From contig CAJNDS010002466.1 in NCBI GenBank assembly GCA_905221605.1, positions 345,501 to 409,500 of the forward strand: a stretch of DNA of 64,000 nucleotides. Direction: 5' to 3'. A program made the position numbers and the translations under genes. The notes below the pieces were generated by a model that saw nothing but the letters and a program-made list of their open reading frames with translations, did not search any database and was not told where the DNA came from. Positions 49,454 to 59,880 of this stretch are shown piece after piece (position 1 is the first letter of the stretch; each line of letters opens with the position of its first letter). This DNA is from Symbiodinium natans (lineage: Eukaryota; Sar; Dinophyceae; Suessiales; Symbiodiniaceae).

Positions 49454-49752
49454 GCCCTAAACCCTAAACCCTAAGCCCTCAACCCCAAACCCTAAACCCA
49501 AAACCCCCAAACCTCAAACCCTCAACCCTAAACCCAAAACCCCAAACCCTAAACCCCAAACCCTAAATCCTAAACCCCAAACCCTAAACCCCAAACCCCA
49601 AATCCCAAACCCCAAACCCCAAATCCTAAACCCTAAACCCCAAATCCTAAACCCCAAACCCCAAACCCTAAACCCTAAACCCCAAACCCCAAACCCTAAA
49701 CCCTAAACCCCAAATCCTAAACCCTAAACCCCAAACCCTAAACCCCAAACCA
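49454..49752 (-). repeat. Long C-orientation array of CCCTAAA and CCCCAAA
   Basis: About forty heptamers alternating CCCTAAA, CCCCAAA and CCCAAAT forms. Confidence 0.95.
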
Positions 49753-49840
49753 TGGAAACCCTGGGGCCGGGGCTGCTTTCAGCAGCCTTTGTCTCCATGA
49801 TACAAACGGCCAGTCGAACTTTCAACTAAAGGCTTCAAGG
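49753..49840 (+). other. Bracketed island, possible terminal exon
   Basis: Left bracket 49454-49752, right bracket TTTAGGG 49841-49935. Plus: acceptor GGGGCTGCTTTCAG, frame AFVSMIQTASRTFN and a stop. Confidence 0.4.
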
Positions 49841-49959
49841 GGTTTAGGGTTTAGGGTTTAGGGTTTAGGGTTTAGGGTTTAGGGTTTAGGGTTGAGGGTT
49901 TAGGGTTTAGGACTCAGGGTTTAGGGTTTCGGGTTTAGGGCCCCAAACCCCAACCCAAA

Positions 49960-50340
49960 GCCCTAAACCCAATTTGGCCTAACAAACCCAAACGGTTCTG
50001 GGAGGCTTGATCCCCCTGCCCAAGGTCCCTTCAGTATTTAGAAACTGCAAAACTCAGAGGGTCAAGCTTGCAGGCAAAGGGCATCCTTAGTAAACTTGGG
50101 GCTTAGGGTTACTAACCTAGACCCAAGGTAGCCGAAAAATAGAAAGCCCTTGTAGGTTTTTTAAAGGGGCTCTAAGACTAAACAAGGGATTAAGGGCCTA
50201 TGTACTCTGAGTCGTACTAACTCTAGTTTCGAGACTTCTACCCAAAGTGGTCCTCTCTGCAGGAGCCAGAACCTAGTAAACCCTAAACCCTACGCGGGGT
50301 TTAGGGTTTAGGGTTTAGGGTTTAGGGTTTAGAGTTTAGG
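49960..50340. other. Inter-island sequence
   Basis: Unique; CCCTAAA then TTTAGGG nearly back to back at 50278-50335. Confidence 0.5.
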
Positions 50341-50658
50341 GCTATGATGCTTGCACAATCTCGCACTTCGAGCCCTGTGAACGTCGGCACTCATCTCTTT
50401 ACAGGTACCCTACTCAGAGAGCCTATAACTACACATGAGCCTTCAACCCTAAACCCTAAACCCGACACCCTAAAGCAGGATTTGGGGTTTCATGGTGTAG
50501 GGATTTGGTGTGTGAGGCTTGCTTCGGCGGTAAGGTCTCGGGGAATTCAGGGTTTAGGTCTTAGGGCCATGCGCCAGATAGCTCGTCTGGAATGTCACAC
50601 TGCTTGCCATTTGCGCTTGTTGCAGCAATTACCCTGTTACTGCAGCGTTCCCTGTTAA

Positions 50659-51188
50659 CACTGTGAACATGGACATGCTTGCGTCGGCTGTCGCTCTTCG
50701 AATCTGACAGTCCATCATTGTTTGTGTAGTATGTCTAGTACTAGGAATACACGAGAACTGCTGGCAACACTCTTTTGACCCCAACCCTGGGCACAAAACC
50801 GGGGGTACAGGGACCAGCCTGAGTTTGGGGCCAAACCCTGAACTTCGCGGCTGAATACCCTAGCCCAAAAAAGGTTAACAATATAAATAAATATAAATAT
50901 AAATATGAATATGTATATATATATATATATATAGAAACACCTATTTGTCTATTTACATTTATATCGTATGATTCTATACAAGCAAAAAAGGTCAAATGTT
51001 ACCTACCCAGTCCCTAAACAAACCCTTAGTCACCCTAAACCGCTGAGGATGTGAAGGCACTTTAGGGCACGGTTTTCTCCCGAGCCCCAAGGGGCCACTT
51101 GCGCGCATTTGCAAACACATTTCTAGGAGCACTCCTTGCAGCGACCCTTCAGAAACTTCTGGGACGGATGGGCCTGAGGTGGTAGGGT
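50659..51188. other. Inter-island sequence with AT microsatellite
   Basis: GGCTGAATACCCTAGCCC (50849-50866) recurs at 53580-53597. An (ATAAAT)n-(TA)n tract lies at 50879-50933. Confidence 0.5.
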
Positions 51189-51261
51189 TAGGGTTTGTTT
51201 GGGGATTAGGGTTTAGGGTTTAGGGTTGAGGGGTTAGGGTTTAGGATCCAGGGTTCTAGGG

Positions 51262-51350
51262 TCTTGGGTCTTAGGGTCTTAGGGTCTTAGGGTCTTGGGG
51301 TCTTAGGGTCTGAGGGTCTGAGGGTCTTAGGGTCTCAGGGTTTAGGGTCT
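51262..51350 (+). repeat. Variant array TCTTAGGG
   Basis: About ten 8-bp GGGTCTTA / GGGTCTGA units. Confidence 0.9.
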
Positions 51351-51476
51351 CAGGGTCAGGGTCCTATAGGTCTTCAACTTCCTAAACCCTCAACCGAAAA
51401 AAAGGCCCAAAGCTGGCTGTTCACGTCGTGAATCCAATCCTTTGGGGTTTGGGCTTGCGGGTCGTTTCGGGTCTAC

Positions 51477-51492
51477 GGGGGGGGGGGGGGGG
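51477..51492 (+). repeat. Poly-G tract (16 G)
   Basis: Uninterrupted run in otherwise unique sequence. Confidence 0.97.
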
Positions 51493-51760
51493 TCAACCCA
51501 AGTCATATCTAAAGTGGCTATAGGTCCACGCTTCCCCAAAGGAAATGCCTTTTACGACTCCGGGTTTAGGGTTTAGGGTTTGGGGTTTAGGGTTTAGGGT
51601 TAGGCTCCGTATTGTAGTTTCTTCAACCCCAAAAGGTTATGAAAGTCCTCAGAGCCAGCCAGAAGCAAGCCAAGGGAGGGCTTTGGCAGCCACAGGGAGT
51701 ACCCTAAACCCTAAACCCTAAACCCTAAACCCTAAACCCTAAACCCTAAACCCTAAACCC

Positions 51761-51889
51761 TTGGGAGCATTGGGGAACCTTTGGGACTTTGGGAGCCTTG
51801 GGGGCACCTTGGGTTTCCCCCTTGGACCCCCCCCGCCTTAACAACCCGAAAATCCAAACGCCAAGTGAGGGAGCACGCCCTTGCCCGGG
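51761..51889 (+). other. Bracketed island, possible exon
   Basis: Left bracket CCCTAAA 51701-51759, right bracket TTTAGGG 51890-51910. Plus frame: HLGFPPWTPPALTTRKSK then RQVREHALARV to a stop in the array. Confidence 0.35.
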
Positions 51890-51910
51890 TTTAGGGTTTA
51901 GGGTTTAGGG

Positions 51911-52265
51911 AGCTCACAACGGGAATTGTGGTGGCAAACGCCTCTAGAGAGTCGAGCCGATGAGGACATTGCGTTTCTACACGTCGCCCAGGGTTTGGGG
52001 CTTGGGGTTTCACCACTGCTAAGCCTCTGAAACGCAAACTTTAACCTTTAACCCCCAAAACCCTAAACTAAACCCTAAGCTCTATATATATATATACACA
52101 TATATATATATGTATATATATATATATACTCTAAAGGCCTCAAGCCACAAATTCGAAACAAACAACTCCCGGATCGCTGCAAGAGTTGTCAGTCGTCGAG
52201 CGCTGGTGTGCCAAAGGCTTCCTGGCGTGCCTTTGAATTACCCGCTGGCTCCTGGCCGGTGTCCT
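51911..52265. other. Inter-island sequence with TA-rich palindrome
   Basis: TATATA/CACATATA palindromic tract at 52083-52130. Confidence 0.5.
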
Positions 52266-52267
52266 CA

Positions 52268-52350
52268 GCCCCTAAGCCCTAAGCCCTAAGCCCTAAGCCC
52301 TTAGCCCCTAAGCTCCTAAGCCCCCAAGCCCCTAAGCCCTAAGCCCTAAA
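52268..52350 (-). repeat. Variant array CCCTAAG
   Basis: Heptamers CCCTAAG (CTTAGGG) with CCCCTAAG forms. Confidence 0.9.
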
Positions 52351-53237
52351 CCCTGAAACCCTTTCCGGTAGCCAACCGCGTGCCCGATTTTTGTGGCTTG
52401 AAGACTCCATGGCCTAACCCCTATGCACCCGAAACCCTAAAACGCTCAACCCTAAACCGACTTCTTCCGCGTTTCAAGAACCAGCGGGGCTTGCCCTATG
52501 CACTGGTGGGGTAAGGCCGCCCGCTGAAAGCATCCCTCATCGTTCTCAAGGGCAGAACCCGGAAACAGAGCTGCGAGTTAGGGTTTCAGGGTTAAGGTTA
52601 GGTTTAGGATTTAGGGCTACGAGTTAGGGTTTAAGGTTTAAGGTTAGGTTTAGGGTTGAGGGCTTTAAGCCCTAAACCCCCACCCCCTTACACCCTCAAA
52701 CTCGAACCCCTGAAGCCCACCAAGACACTAAACCCGAAACCCCTCCTGCCCACAGCAGAACCTGCAACCAAAGCTGCAATAACTCCAGCCTGCAGCCTAC
52801 TTGCCTCACAACCATAAACCCTAAACCACAAACCCCTAACCCTACACCCTAACCCCCCCCCCCCACCCCGCGCAGGTGCTAGGGTTGCTAAGTTGCCACA
52901 CCCGAAAACCTCTAAACCTTCTCAAGCATGCGGCAGCAAATCCAAACCCGTCCTTTGCCTCGGGGTTCCCAACATATCCTAGACATCATGAGTGCCTAAA
53001 CCCTACAAACCCTAAACCCTAAACCCTGAACTCTAAGCCTTAAACCCTACTGCAAACCCTAAACCCCTAAACCTCTGAAACCCAAAAACTCCTTGGAACC
53101 CGAAGCCTGTTCGGTCTAGGATGCGCGCTGGGACAGGGTGGCCTGCTTCCCACACTAAAGAACTACGAATTTGACGTCCGTAGGGCGGGTTTAGGGTTTC
53201 GGGTTTGGGTGTGGTTAGGGTTTGTAGGGTTAGGCTA
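52351..53237. other. Inter-island sequence
   Basis: G tract 52577-52660, C tracts 52800-52850 and 53000-53070; no gene recognised. Confidence 0.5.
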
Positions 53238-53361
53238 TACAGGGTGGGGCCCCCTAGTTATAAGTAGAGTTATAAGGGCCCTAAATTGGGTTATAAGGAC
53301 CCTAAGTTAGGTTATAAGTCCCTTAACTACAGTTAGTATAGTAAGGGGGCCCCACCCTGTA
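53238..53361. mobile_element. MITE-like element with 18-bp inverted ends
   Basis: TACAGGGTGGGGCCCCCT at the left, AGGGGGCCCCACCCTGTA at the right; 124 bp; TA at both ends. The interior has three GGTTATAAG repeats, a motif shared with family B. Confidence 0.92.
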
Positions 53362-53525
53362 GGGGTTAAGGTCGTTGAGTCACTCACTCACGCCTTGGAC
53401 ACAGTTCATGGATCAGCCGCGGCAATTTGGCATCAACTGGGAACACCAACAGCAGATCTGGCAAAACAACAACAAACCTTATAAACCCTAAACCCTAAAC
53501 CCCTAAACTCTAAACCCTAAGCCGT

Positions 53526-54091
53526 GGTTCCGAGATTCCGTTGAAAGTAAAGATGGCTTCGGGCGCAGCTATCCTTAGGGGCTGAATATCCTAGCCCCAA
53601 AAAGGATAACCTTTTATGTGCACTACCTACCTCTGGAGTAGACCCAGAAAAAAGTATATACTTTTTAGGTATAAGTAGCTACAATGGGAACCCAAAACCA
53701 AAAACAGTATTAAAGTATAGTACTCCAAAGCAAAGACTAGGAGTATATGTAGCCAAAAAGGTTGAAGGCTTACTGCCCCAGCCCCGAAGTATCTGTCAGA
53801 CATTGGGTTGAACGTGGTGTTGCTATACTGCATGATACTGCATGCCAGCTGAATTAAGTATGGAAAGACATAGTTGGGCCTTTTCTTCTTCAAACGCCAC
53901 ATGTTCTCCCTTTATGCCCTACTAGTAACCCATAAGCCTTCGCCGCACTGATGACAGCTCTCTCTAGGCAGCCTCCAATTCAGAAGCCGGCCTGCTGCTT
54001 TCTGTTCATAGTCGTACACTGAAGCATCCGCCTCAGGTCGGATTCACGTGGCCCTGCAACCCCCTAGCTATCAGGTCAGACAAGGAACATG
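53526..54091. other. Inter-island sequence with family E repeat
   Basis: 53662-53729 matches 40418-40484. The minus ORF 53627-53902 spans this repeat and is probably not a gene. Confidence 0.45.
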
Positions 54092-54502
54092 AAAACCTAA
54101 ACCCTAACCCTAAACCCTAAACCCTAAACCCTAAACCGGGTATAGCGTTTAGGGTCTAGGGTTTGCACTTCCTCACGGGGGCTTAGGCCTCAACCCTAGA
54201 TCCCCCCGTAAGCCCGCAGGCCCAACGCGGCTTCGCACCTCCTTCCCCTTAGTCTAGGGCACTGTACATAAAAAAAGGGCCATACTTACATATATATATA
54301 TATATACTATATATATATGTATATATACATATAAACAAGGGTAAAGGACCATAGTAAGGACCCAAGGCTACGTCGCCTCAAAGCCACCCCGTTTCCGCGA
54401 GCCGGCATCCGGTGCTTTTTCGTTTTCGAGGCCACAGTGTAGGGCTCTAGGACTTGGGGTATTTAGGCTTAAAGCCTCGGGAAATTGCGCGTTTGGGTGT
54501 CT

Positions 54503-54631
54503 TACTTGGAGGTTCAGGGTACTGATTAACCCAGTATAACTGTACTTATAACCCAAATCATAACCATATTAGGGCACTTATGGGGCTCATAAGTGGGTTA
54601 TAAGTACAGCTATATTTGGCTGATCCAAGTA
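54503..54631 (+). mobile_element. MITE-like element, family B, right end deleted
   Basis: TACTTGGAGGTTCAGGGTAC start; interior as in other copies; ends GGCTGATCCAAGTA, lacking the AAGTACCCTGAACCT part of the right terminal repeat. Confidence 0.85.
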
Positions 54632-55283
54632 GGTTATTCTAGGGCCTGGGGTTCAGGTACAAGCGTTTACCCGTTGAGGGAGCTGAGACCATCTGTGGCT
54701 TGAGTCTTTCGTCCATGTCATGAACCACCACATGAAACAACCCTAAACCCCTACACCCCAGACCATCACAACTCATCTCCCAGTGAATCCCACAACCTCT
54801 GTAAACCCTACAAGCCCTGAACCCCATAAACCTACAACCCCTCTACATCCTAACCCCCGAATGCAGCTGCTGAAGGATATCTCTACTCCCCTTACATCCC
54901 AAAGGATATGCGTAGTATTCCCTTGGACTTCCCATGAATTAGGTTGGCCCTAAACAACCCTCCGAAAAATATTCCTTAATAGGATCCTCTAAAGCCCAAT
55001 AAGAGAAGACATTGTTTAGAGTTTAGGGTTTAGGGCTTAGGGTTAATAGGCACAATAACATCCCACGGGCCTACCCCCTAAACCCTGCCCGAAACCCTAA
55101 ACCCTTGTTAAACCCCAAAACCTGAACCCTGAACTCTAAACCCTAACCTATCAAACATACTTCTCTAAGGAAACGGCAGGTCTGAGGCCGTCGGAGAAGC
55201 AACTCAGCCGCGCGTGCTTTACCTGGACATCGGCTTCTACACTGGGGCGGGGGTTAGGGTTTAGGGTTTAGAGCTTGGGGTAA

Positions 55284-55454
55284 TTAGGAATCCCAGTTTT
55301 CGGTTTGGGGATTGAAAAATGTAGCCGGATGAGGCGAGACATACAGACCTGCACGAAACCAGCAGATGAAGAAATACAGATTGATCCATTCGCTGCCCAC
55401 CTGACCCCGAAGGCTCTTCTGTTGCAAGGCACAAAACAAAGAAACTTCGACCCT
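55284..55454 (+). CDS. Coding-like open frame, product unknown
   Basis: The plus frame from a stop in TTTAGGG-like sequence reads IEKCSRMRRDIQTCTKPA, then DEEIQIDPFAAHLTPKAL and LLQGTKQRNFDPTP, stopping in the CCCTAAA array. Balanced base composition makes ~57 open codons mildly significant. First Met is at RMRRD. Possible exon ending in the array; unassigned. Confidence 0.3.
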
Positions 55455-55655
55455 ACACCCTAAACCCTAAACCCTAAACCCTAAACCCCCTCCCGGAAGA
55501 ACAAAAGGATAAAACAAGAGGGAGGCAAAGGCATCCCCGCTTTCAACCTAAGCCCTTAAACCCTAAGCCCTTAAACTGCCCTAAACCCTAAGCCCTAAGC
55601 CCTAAACCCTAAACCCTGCACCCCAAACCCTTAACCCCAAACCCCAAACCCCAAA

Positions 55656-55763
55656 CCGACCCGCAAAAGTCCAGCTCCTCTCACATCAAGGCCCCCGGCT
55701 GCCGCAGCGGGGAGCGGGCCAAGATGTCGGGGTCCACCTCGACCGGGGTCTTGGAGGGGATTC
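55656..55763 (+). other. Bracketed island, possible exon
   Basis: Left bracket CCCTAAA/CCCCAAA 55560-55655, right bracket TTTAGGG/TTTGGGG 55764-55880. Plus: acceptor CCAGCTCCTCTCACATCAAG, frame APGCRSGERAKMSGSTST, then GVLEGIR to the array. Confidence 0.45.
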
Positions 55764-56061
55764 GGGTTTAGGGTGTTTAGGGTTTAGGGTTTGGGGCTTG
55801 GGGTTTGGGGTTTAGGGTTTGGGGCTTGAGGTTTGGGGTTTAGGGTTTGGTTGGGGTTTGGGCGGGGTGTGGGGTTTGGGGTTTGTATAGAGTCCGCCGA
55901 CCCTGGCGGCGTGTTGGAGGTGTAAACCTCCCTCTTTCCCTCCTTACCCCCCCAAAACGGTGGGGGGGGCGGGGTAGGGGGGGGGTCCCTGGGCAGACCA
56001 CAGGCGGTTTGGGAAAAACCACCCCAACCCCCACCCCCCCCTTCCCCCACCCTCTACGCCG

Positions 56062-56330
56062 TGGCTGAGCAAAATAGGGTCTATTTAGAAGCTACCGCCT
56101 GGGATTATTAATCAATTTTAGCATATCCAAGACAACCCAGCTACTTCTCCAACAACGTCTCACGCATATGCGCACTTAGACAACTCATTTCGGACTGATA
56201 AATGTTTTGGCTCTTGCAATCTCAGACCCTAAGCCCGGAACCCTGACAACAAATTCGTACACTCTAAAACCCTACACAAGAAACTCTATACCGTATTTCC
56301 TAAACTCTAACTCCTAAACCCAGAATCTAG
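56062..56330. other. Transition zone
   Basis: Last scattered heptamer-like motifs (56225-56325). After ~56330 none are seen. Confidence 0.6.
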
Positions 56331-56389
56331 AAAGAAAAGGAGGAAAAAGAAAGAATCATGTGCAGACGTTCCTGTGTTCCTATCTTCGG

Positions 56390-57135
56390 AGTTCTTCTAT
56401 TCCTATCTCTGCTGATTTTTCAGAATGGAAGGAGGGCTTCATTTTCCCTCTCACTTTTCCTTTCACTTTTCTTTTCTCACTCCAAGCAGAAGGGAGAAGA
56501 CAAGGGAGAGAGGTGAGAGATAGAGAGCCCCTTACAGCTCAATAAATAGAAAGGTGACCAAAATGGATGAAAAGATCGCCTGCTTTCATTTCTAAACGGC
56601 CTGTCCCCGCCTTCTTTTCTTTGCACAGTGCAGACATAAATAAACACGAAAGAAGAAAGAGGGCCTTTCCCTACTATTTCCTTCGCTATCCTGGAATCCT
56701 GGTTCGGAAAAGAAAGGAACAGCTACCAGCCCCCCTCCCGACTTTCATCTTTCCATTTCTTTTGTTTCGTCACGCTCAAACGGACAGAAGAAGGGCGGCC
56801 TCTAGTGTTTCCTCGCCTCCTTCTGCACTGTTATAACTTCCTTTCTTTTCTCTTCTGTTGCTTTGTGTGACAGGTGCGGGGGCATTTCTTTCACTTTTCC
56901 CATCGAAGAAAGGCTCCCTTCCTATCCGCATATTTTCTTTTCTCTTCCTTCCGAAAAAGACTATAAGAGGCAGGGATAAACAGAATGAAAGAGGAGTCTC
57001 CTTTTGCTTTCCGACTACCTTCTCACCACAAAAAGGAACCCTTCTCTTTCTTCCCTTGACTTTCTTTTATCTTGTTTGCATTCTACGTTTCCCACTAAGA
57101 AAATGAGACAATGATGAAGATAAGTGAAGAAAGAT
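56390..57135 (-). repeat. Diverged inverted copy of the downstream repeat
   Basis: The reverse complement of this stretch matches 59095-60165 in order: GGGAAACG motif, TGGTGAGAAGGTAG block, CGGATAGGAAGG, then the linker, then TCTCCCTTGTC and CCATTCTGAAAAATC. About 360 bp are missing at a shared GAAAGGGATG motif. It faces the direct copies. Confidence 0.75.
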
Positions 57136-57691
57136 CACCTGCCTGCACGCAGGTTCTCGGGAGCTTGTCTCGACCGGGCTGTCCCTCCTTTCCCCGCACG
57201 TCCCTTCGCTTGTCCCCATTGATCTCTCGCGTCTCTTCCCTTTGCACTCTCTCGCCTCTGGCCCGCCTTCCATGCTGAAAATGCTGAAGAGATACGAAAA
57301 GAAGAGCTCATGATTCTTTCTCATTTCTTCTTCTTTATCATTCCCATATGAGTAAAGAAGAAAGATTAGGAGAGAGAGCCCTGCGGCAATTCCTGTTTTG
57401 GGCGGAAGAAAAGAAACAAAGAGATAATAAGAGAGAAGAACGAATAAGAAGGTGCCGGGAACGAAGATGGAAACTGCTCCTTCACCCTGGTCTATCGCTT
57501 CCTTTTCGAATTTTTTCGGAAGGAAGATCGAAGAAGATAGTGGGAAAAAAGGAGTGAAGTGCCCGTAGAAGGGAGAAAGTGAAAGGGATGCCCCCGCAAC
57601 TTTCATATTTTGATAAGAATGCAAGCGCCAGCAGAGAAGAAAGGAAGAGAGAATAACGAGGAAAGAGCGGAAACCGAGGAGATTAGGAGCC
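57136..57691 (+). repeat. Partial, diverged sub-repeats of the same family
   Basis: Includes CATGATTCTTTCTCATTTCTTC and GAAAGGGATGCCCCCGCAAC blocks seen in the main units. The first ~170 bp has unique GC-rich sequence. Confidence 0.6.
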
Positions 57692-58530
57692 AGGTTTCCC
57701 TGATTGATTCTCGTCACTTTTCTCTGTTTTGGGAAGGTAAAGGGCTTTATATCTCCCACCTCTCTCCCTTGTCTTTTTGGTTGGAGTGAGAAAATATAAA
57801 GAAAAGCGAAAGGAAAAGTGAGAGGGAGAAAGAAGCCCTCCTTCCATTCTGAAAAATCTACAGATTTAGAGACAGGAATAGGGGACAATATGGAAATGAT
57901 TCTTTCTTATTTCTTCACGTTGTCTCCTTTCCCTATATGACTCCCTTGCGATTTCCCTTTTGGTTGGAGTGAGAAGAGACAAAAGAAAAGTGAAAGGAAA
58001 AGTGAGAAGGAGAAAGGACGCAGAGATAGGAATAGAAAAACTCAGAAGAGACACAGTCTCAGACAAGATAATTTGCTGACTTGTGATTGCGTGGCTGCCT
58101 TGGCAAGAGTTGTTGCTGGAATGGCTTTTGGGAAGAAAGTCGGAGGTGCACTTTTCGATCCAGGCGTGTTTCGCGAGCCGCAGCTTCTGGCCTCCTCTTG
58201 CTTGGGCGTGGCCAAGCGCCAGGGAGCAGAAATGCTGCGTTTTTCAAGTTTCAAATTCGTTTCTGTAGTTTCAGACTAGTTGCAAAATAGTTTCAAAATC
58301 CAGTTGCAAAATCGTTGTTAAGGGGAAACTGCGTTTTTCTACGCGCAATTGCAAAACATGCAGAAGTTCTGGTTTTCAACAAGCGCGGACAGAAATTGCA
58401 GCTCCTCCTTAACAGCGATATTTCAACTGGATTTTGAAACTAGTTTGAAACTGACTTGAGACTAATTTGAAACTATGGAAACGATTTTGAAACTCGAAAC
58501 ACTACCATATTCCGGACTTTCTGCCCCCCT
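57692..58530 (+). repeat. Companion unit V, copy 1
   Basis: Matches 59981-60769 along its length. Includes a segment of ~49 bp at 58120-58168 that copy 2 lacks, and the hairpin at 58242-58500. Confidence 0.9.
58242..58500. repeat. Long imperfect hairpin of GTTTCAAA motifs, copy 1
   Basis: Left arm 58242-58323 and right arm 58407-58500 are inverted along most of their length (AGTTTCAAAATCCAGTTG against CAACTGGATTTTGAAACT; TTGTTAAGG against CCTTAACAG). The loop is ~83 bp. Each arm has several GTTTCAAA-type sites roughly 10-20 bp apart. Confidence 0.85.
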
Positions 58531-59880
58531 CCTGGCCCCTCACATATGGCCCTCACGCACGGGAAGTTGACTTTGGTCAGGCGTGACTAGAGACCAGAGC
58601 TTCCGAAAGCTTGCCAATCTCCGGACAGTAGGAATAGAGGAATGTGTGGAAATGATTCTTTCCTAGTTCTTCATCTTCTTTCTCCTTTCCCTATGTATGA
58701 GAAAAGAAGACAGACAAGGAGAGAGCCCCCTGCAATTAGGAATTTCCCCAGAAGAGAAAGCGAAAGGGATGCCCCCGCAACTTTCACGTTTTTGAGAAGA
58801 ATGTAAGCACCAAAAGAGAAGAGAAAGGAAAAGAGAATAGCGAGGAAAGAGGCAAGGAAACACAGGAGGCAGCCCCTCCGCTTGCTTCTTGAATGAAAAA
58901 GACATCGGAGAAATGGAAACATGAAATTGAGAGGGAAGTTGCGCTTTTCCTTGCTGAAGAACAAAGCAATTCCAAAGAACATGGAAAGCACAAGGAATGT
59001 ACTGGGAAAGGTAGGGAAAGGGATTCTTCCCCCTGACTTTTTTGCTTTCCTTCAATCTGCGATGTAAAGGGAAAGATGCAGCGGACAGGTCTGAAAATAC
59101 AGGCAGGTGATCTTTTTTCCTTATTGTCATCATTGTCTCTTTTTCTCAGTGGGAAACGTCTCATTTTCTCAGCGGGAAACGTAAAGTGCAAAAAGATAAA
59201 AGAAAGAAAGTAGGGAAGAGTTGGAAGGTTCCTTTTTGTGGTGAGAAGGTAGTCGGAAAGCAACAGGAGACTCCTCTTTCATTCTGTTTATCCCTACCTC
59301 TTATAGTCTTTTTGGGAAGCAAGAGGGAAGAACATACGCGGATAGGAAGGCAGCCTTTCTTTGATGGGGAAAAGGAAAGGGATGCACTGCCCCCTCAATT
59401 TTCATGTTGATAAGAATGTAAGCACCAGGAGAGAAGAAAGGAAGAGAGAATAGCGAGGAAAGAGGCAAGGAAACACATGAGATTAGGAGTCAGGTTCCGG
59501 TGATTGATGTTCGTCTCTTGTCTTCTTTTTGAGAAGGTCGCTTTTGGTTGGAGGAAGAAGTCCGCCTTCCATTTTGAAGAATCTGCAGAGATAGGAATTG
59601 AAGAAATCACAAGAGACACGGATAGAGGACATTATAGACATGATTCTTTCTTATTCATTCATCTTCTTTCTTCTTTCCCTATATGAACACAGAACAAAGA
59701 CAAGGAGAGAGAGCCTCCTGCAATTGGGAATTTCCCCAGAAGAGACAAAGTGAAAGGGATGTCCCCCGCACCTTTCACACTTTTGAGAAGAATGTAAGCA
59801 ACAGAAGAGAAGAGAAAGGAACTCATAATAGTGAGCAGGGAGGCGAGGAAAGACTGGAGGCAGACCTTCTTTCCGGTTGA
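58531..59880 (+). repeat. Main unit U, copy 1 (1,350 bp)
   Basis: Begins CCTGGCCCCTCACATATGGC, ends CTTTCCGGTTGA. Contains related sub-blocks (GAAAGGGATG..., GAGAGCCYCCTGCAATT...) repeated inside, so U itself grew from ~370-bp sub-repeats. Confidence 0.95.

Noticed and set aside
53627-53902. 91-codon minus ORF
   Set aside because: Overlaps the dispersed family E repeat; Tyr/Leu-rich composition follows its AT-rich sequence.
1996-55880. CRISPR-like array (repeats with unique spacers)
   Set aside because: The repeats are telomere heptamers in inverted orientation, of variable length, with kilobase filler; nothing resembles a CRISPR repeat and the DNA is eukaryotic.
57067-57888. 273-codon minus ORF and other Leu/Phe/Ser-rich ORFs in 57-63.5 kb
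   Set aside because: The plus strand is purine-rich, so the minus strand reads mostly TTT/CTT/TCT codons and rarely meets stops. The ORFs recur only because the DNA repeats recur, start and end at different points in each copy, and show no domain.
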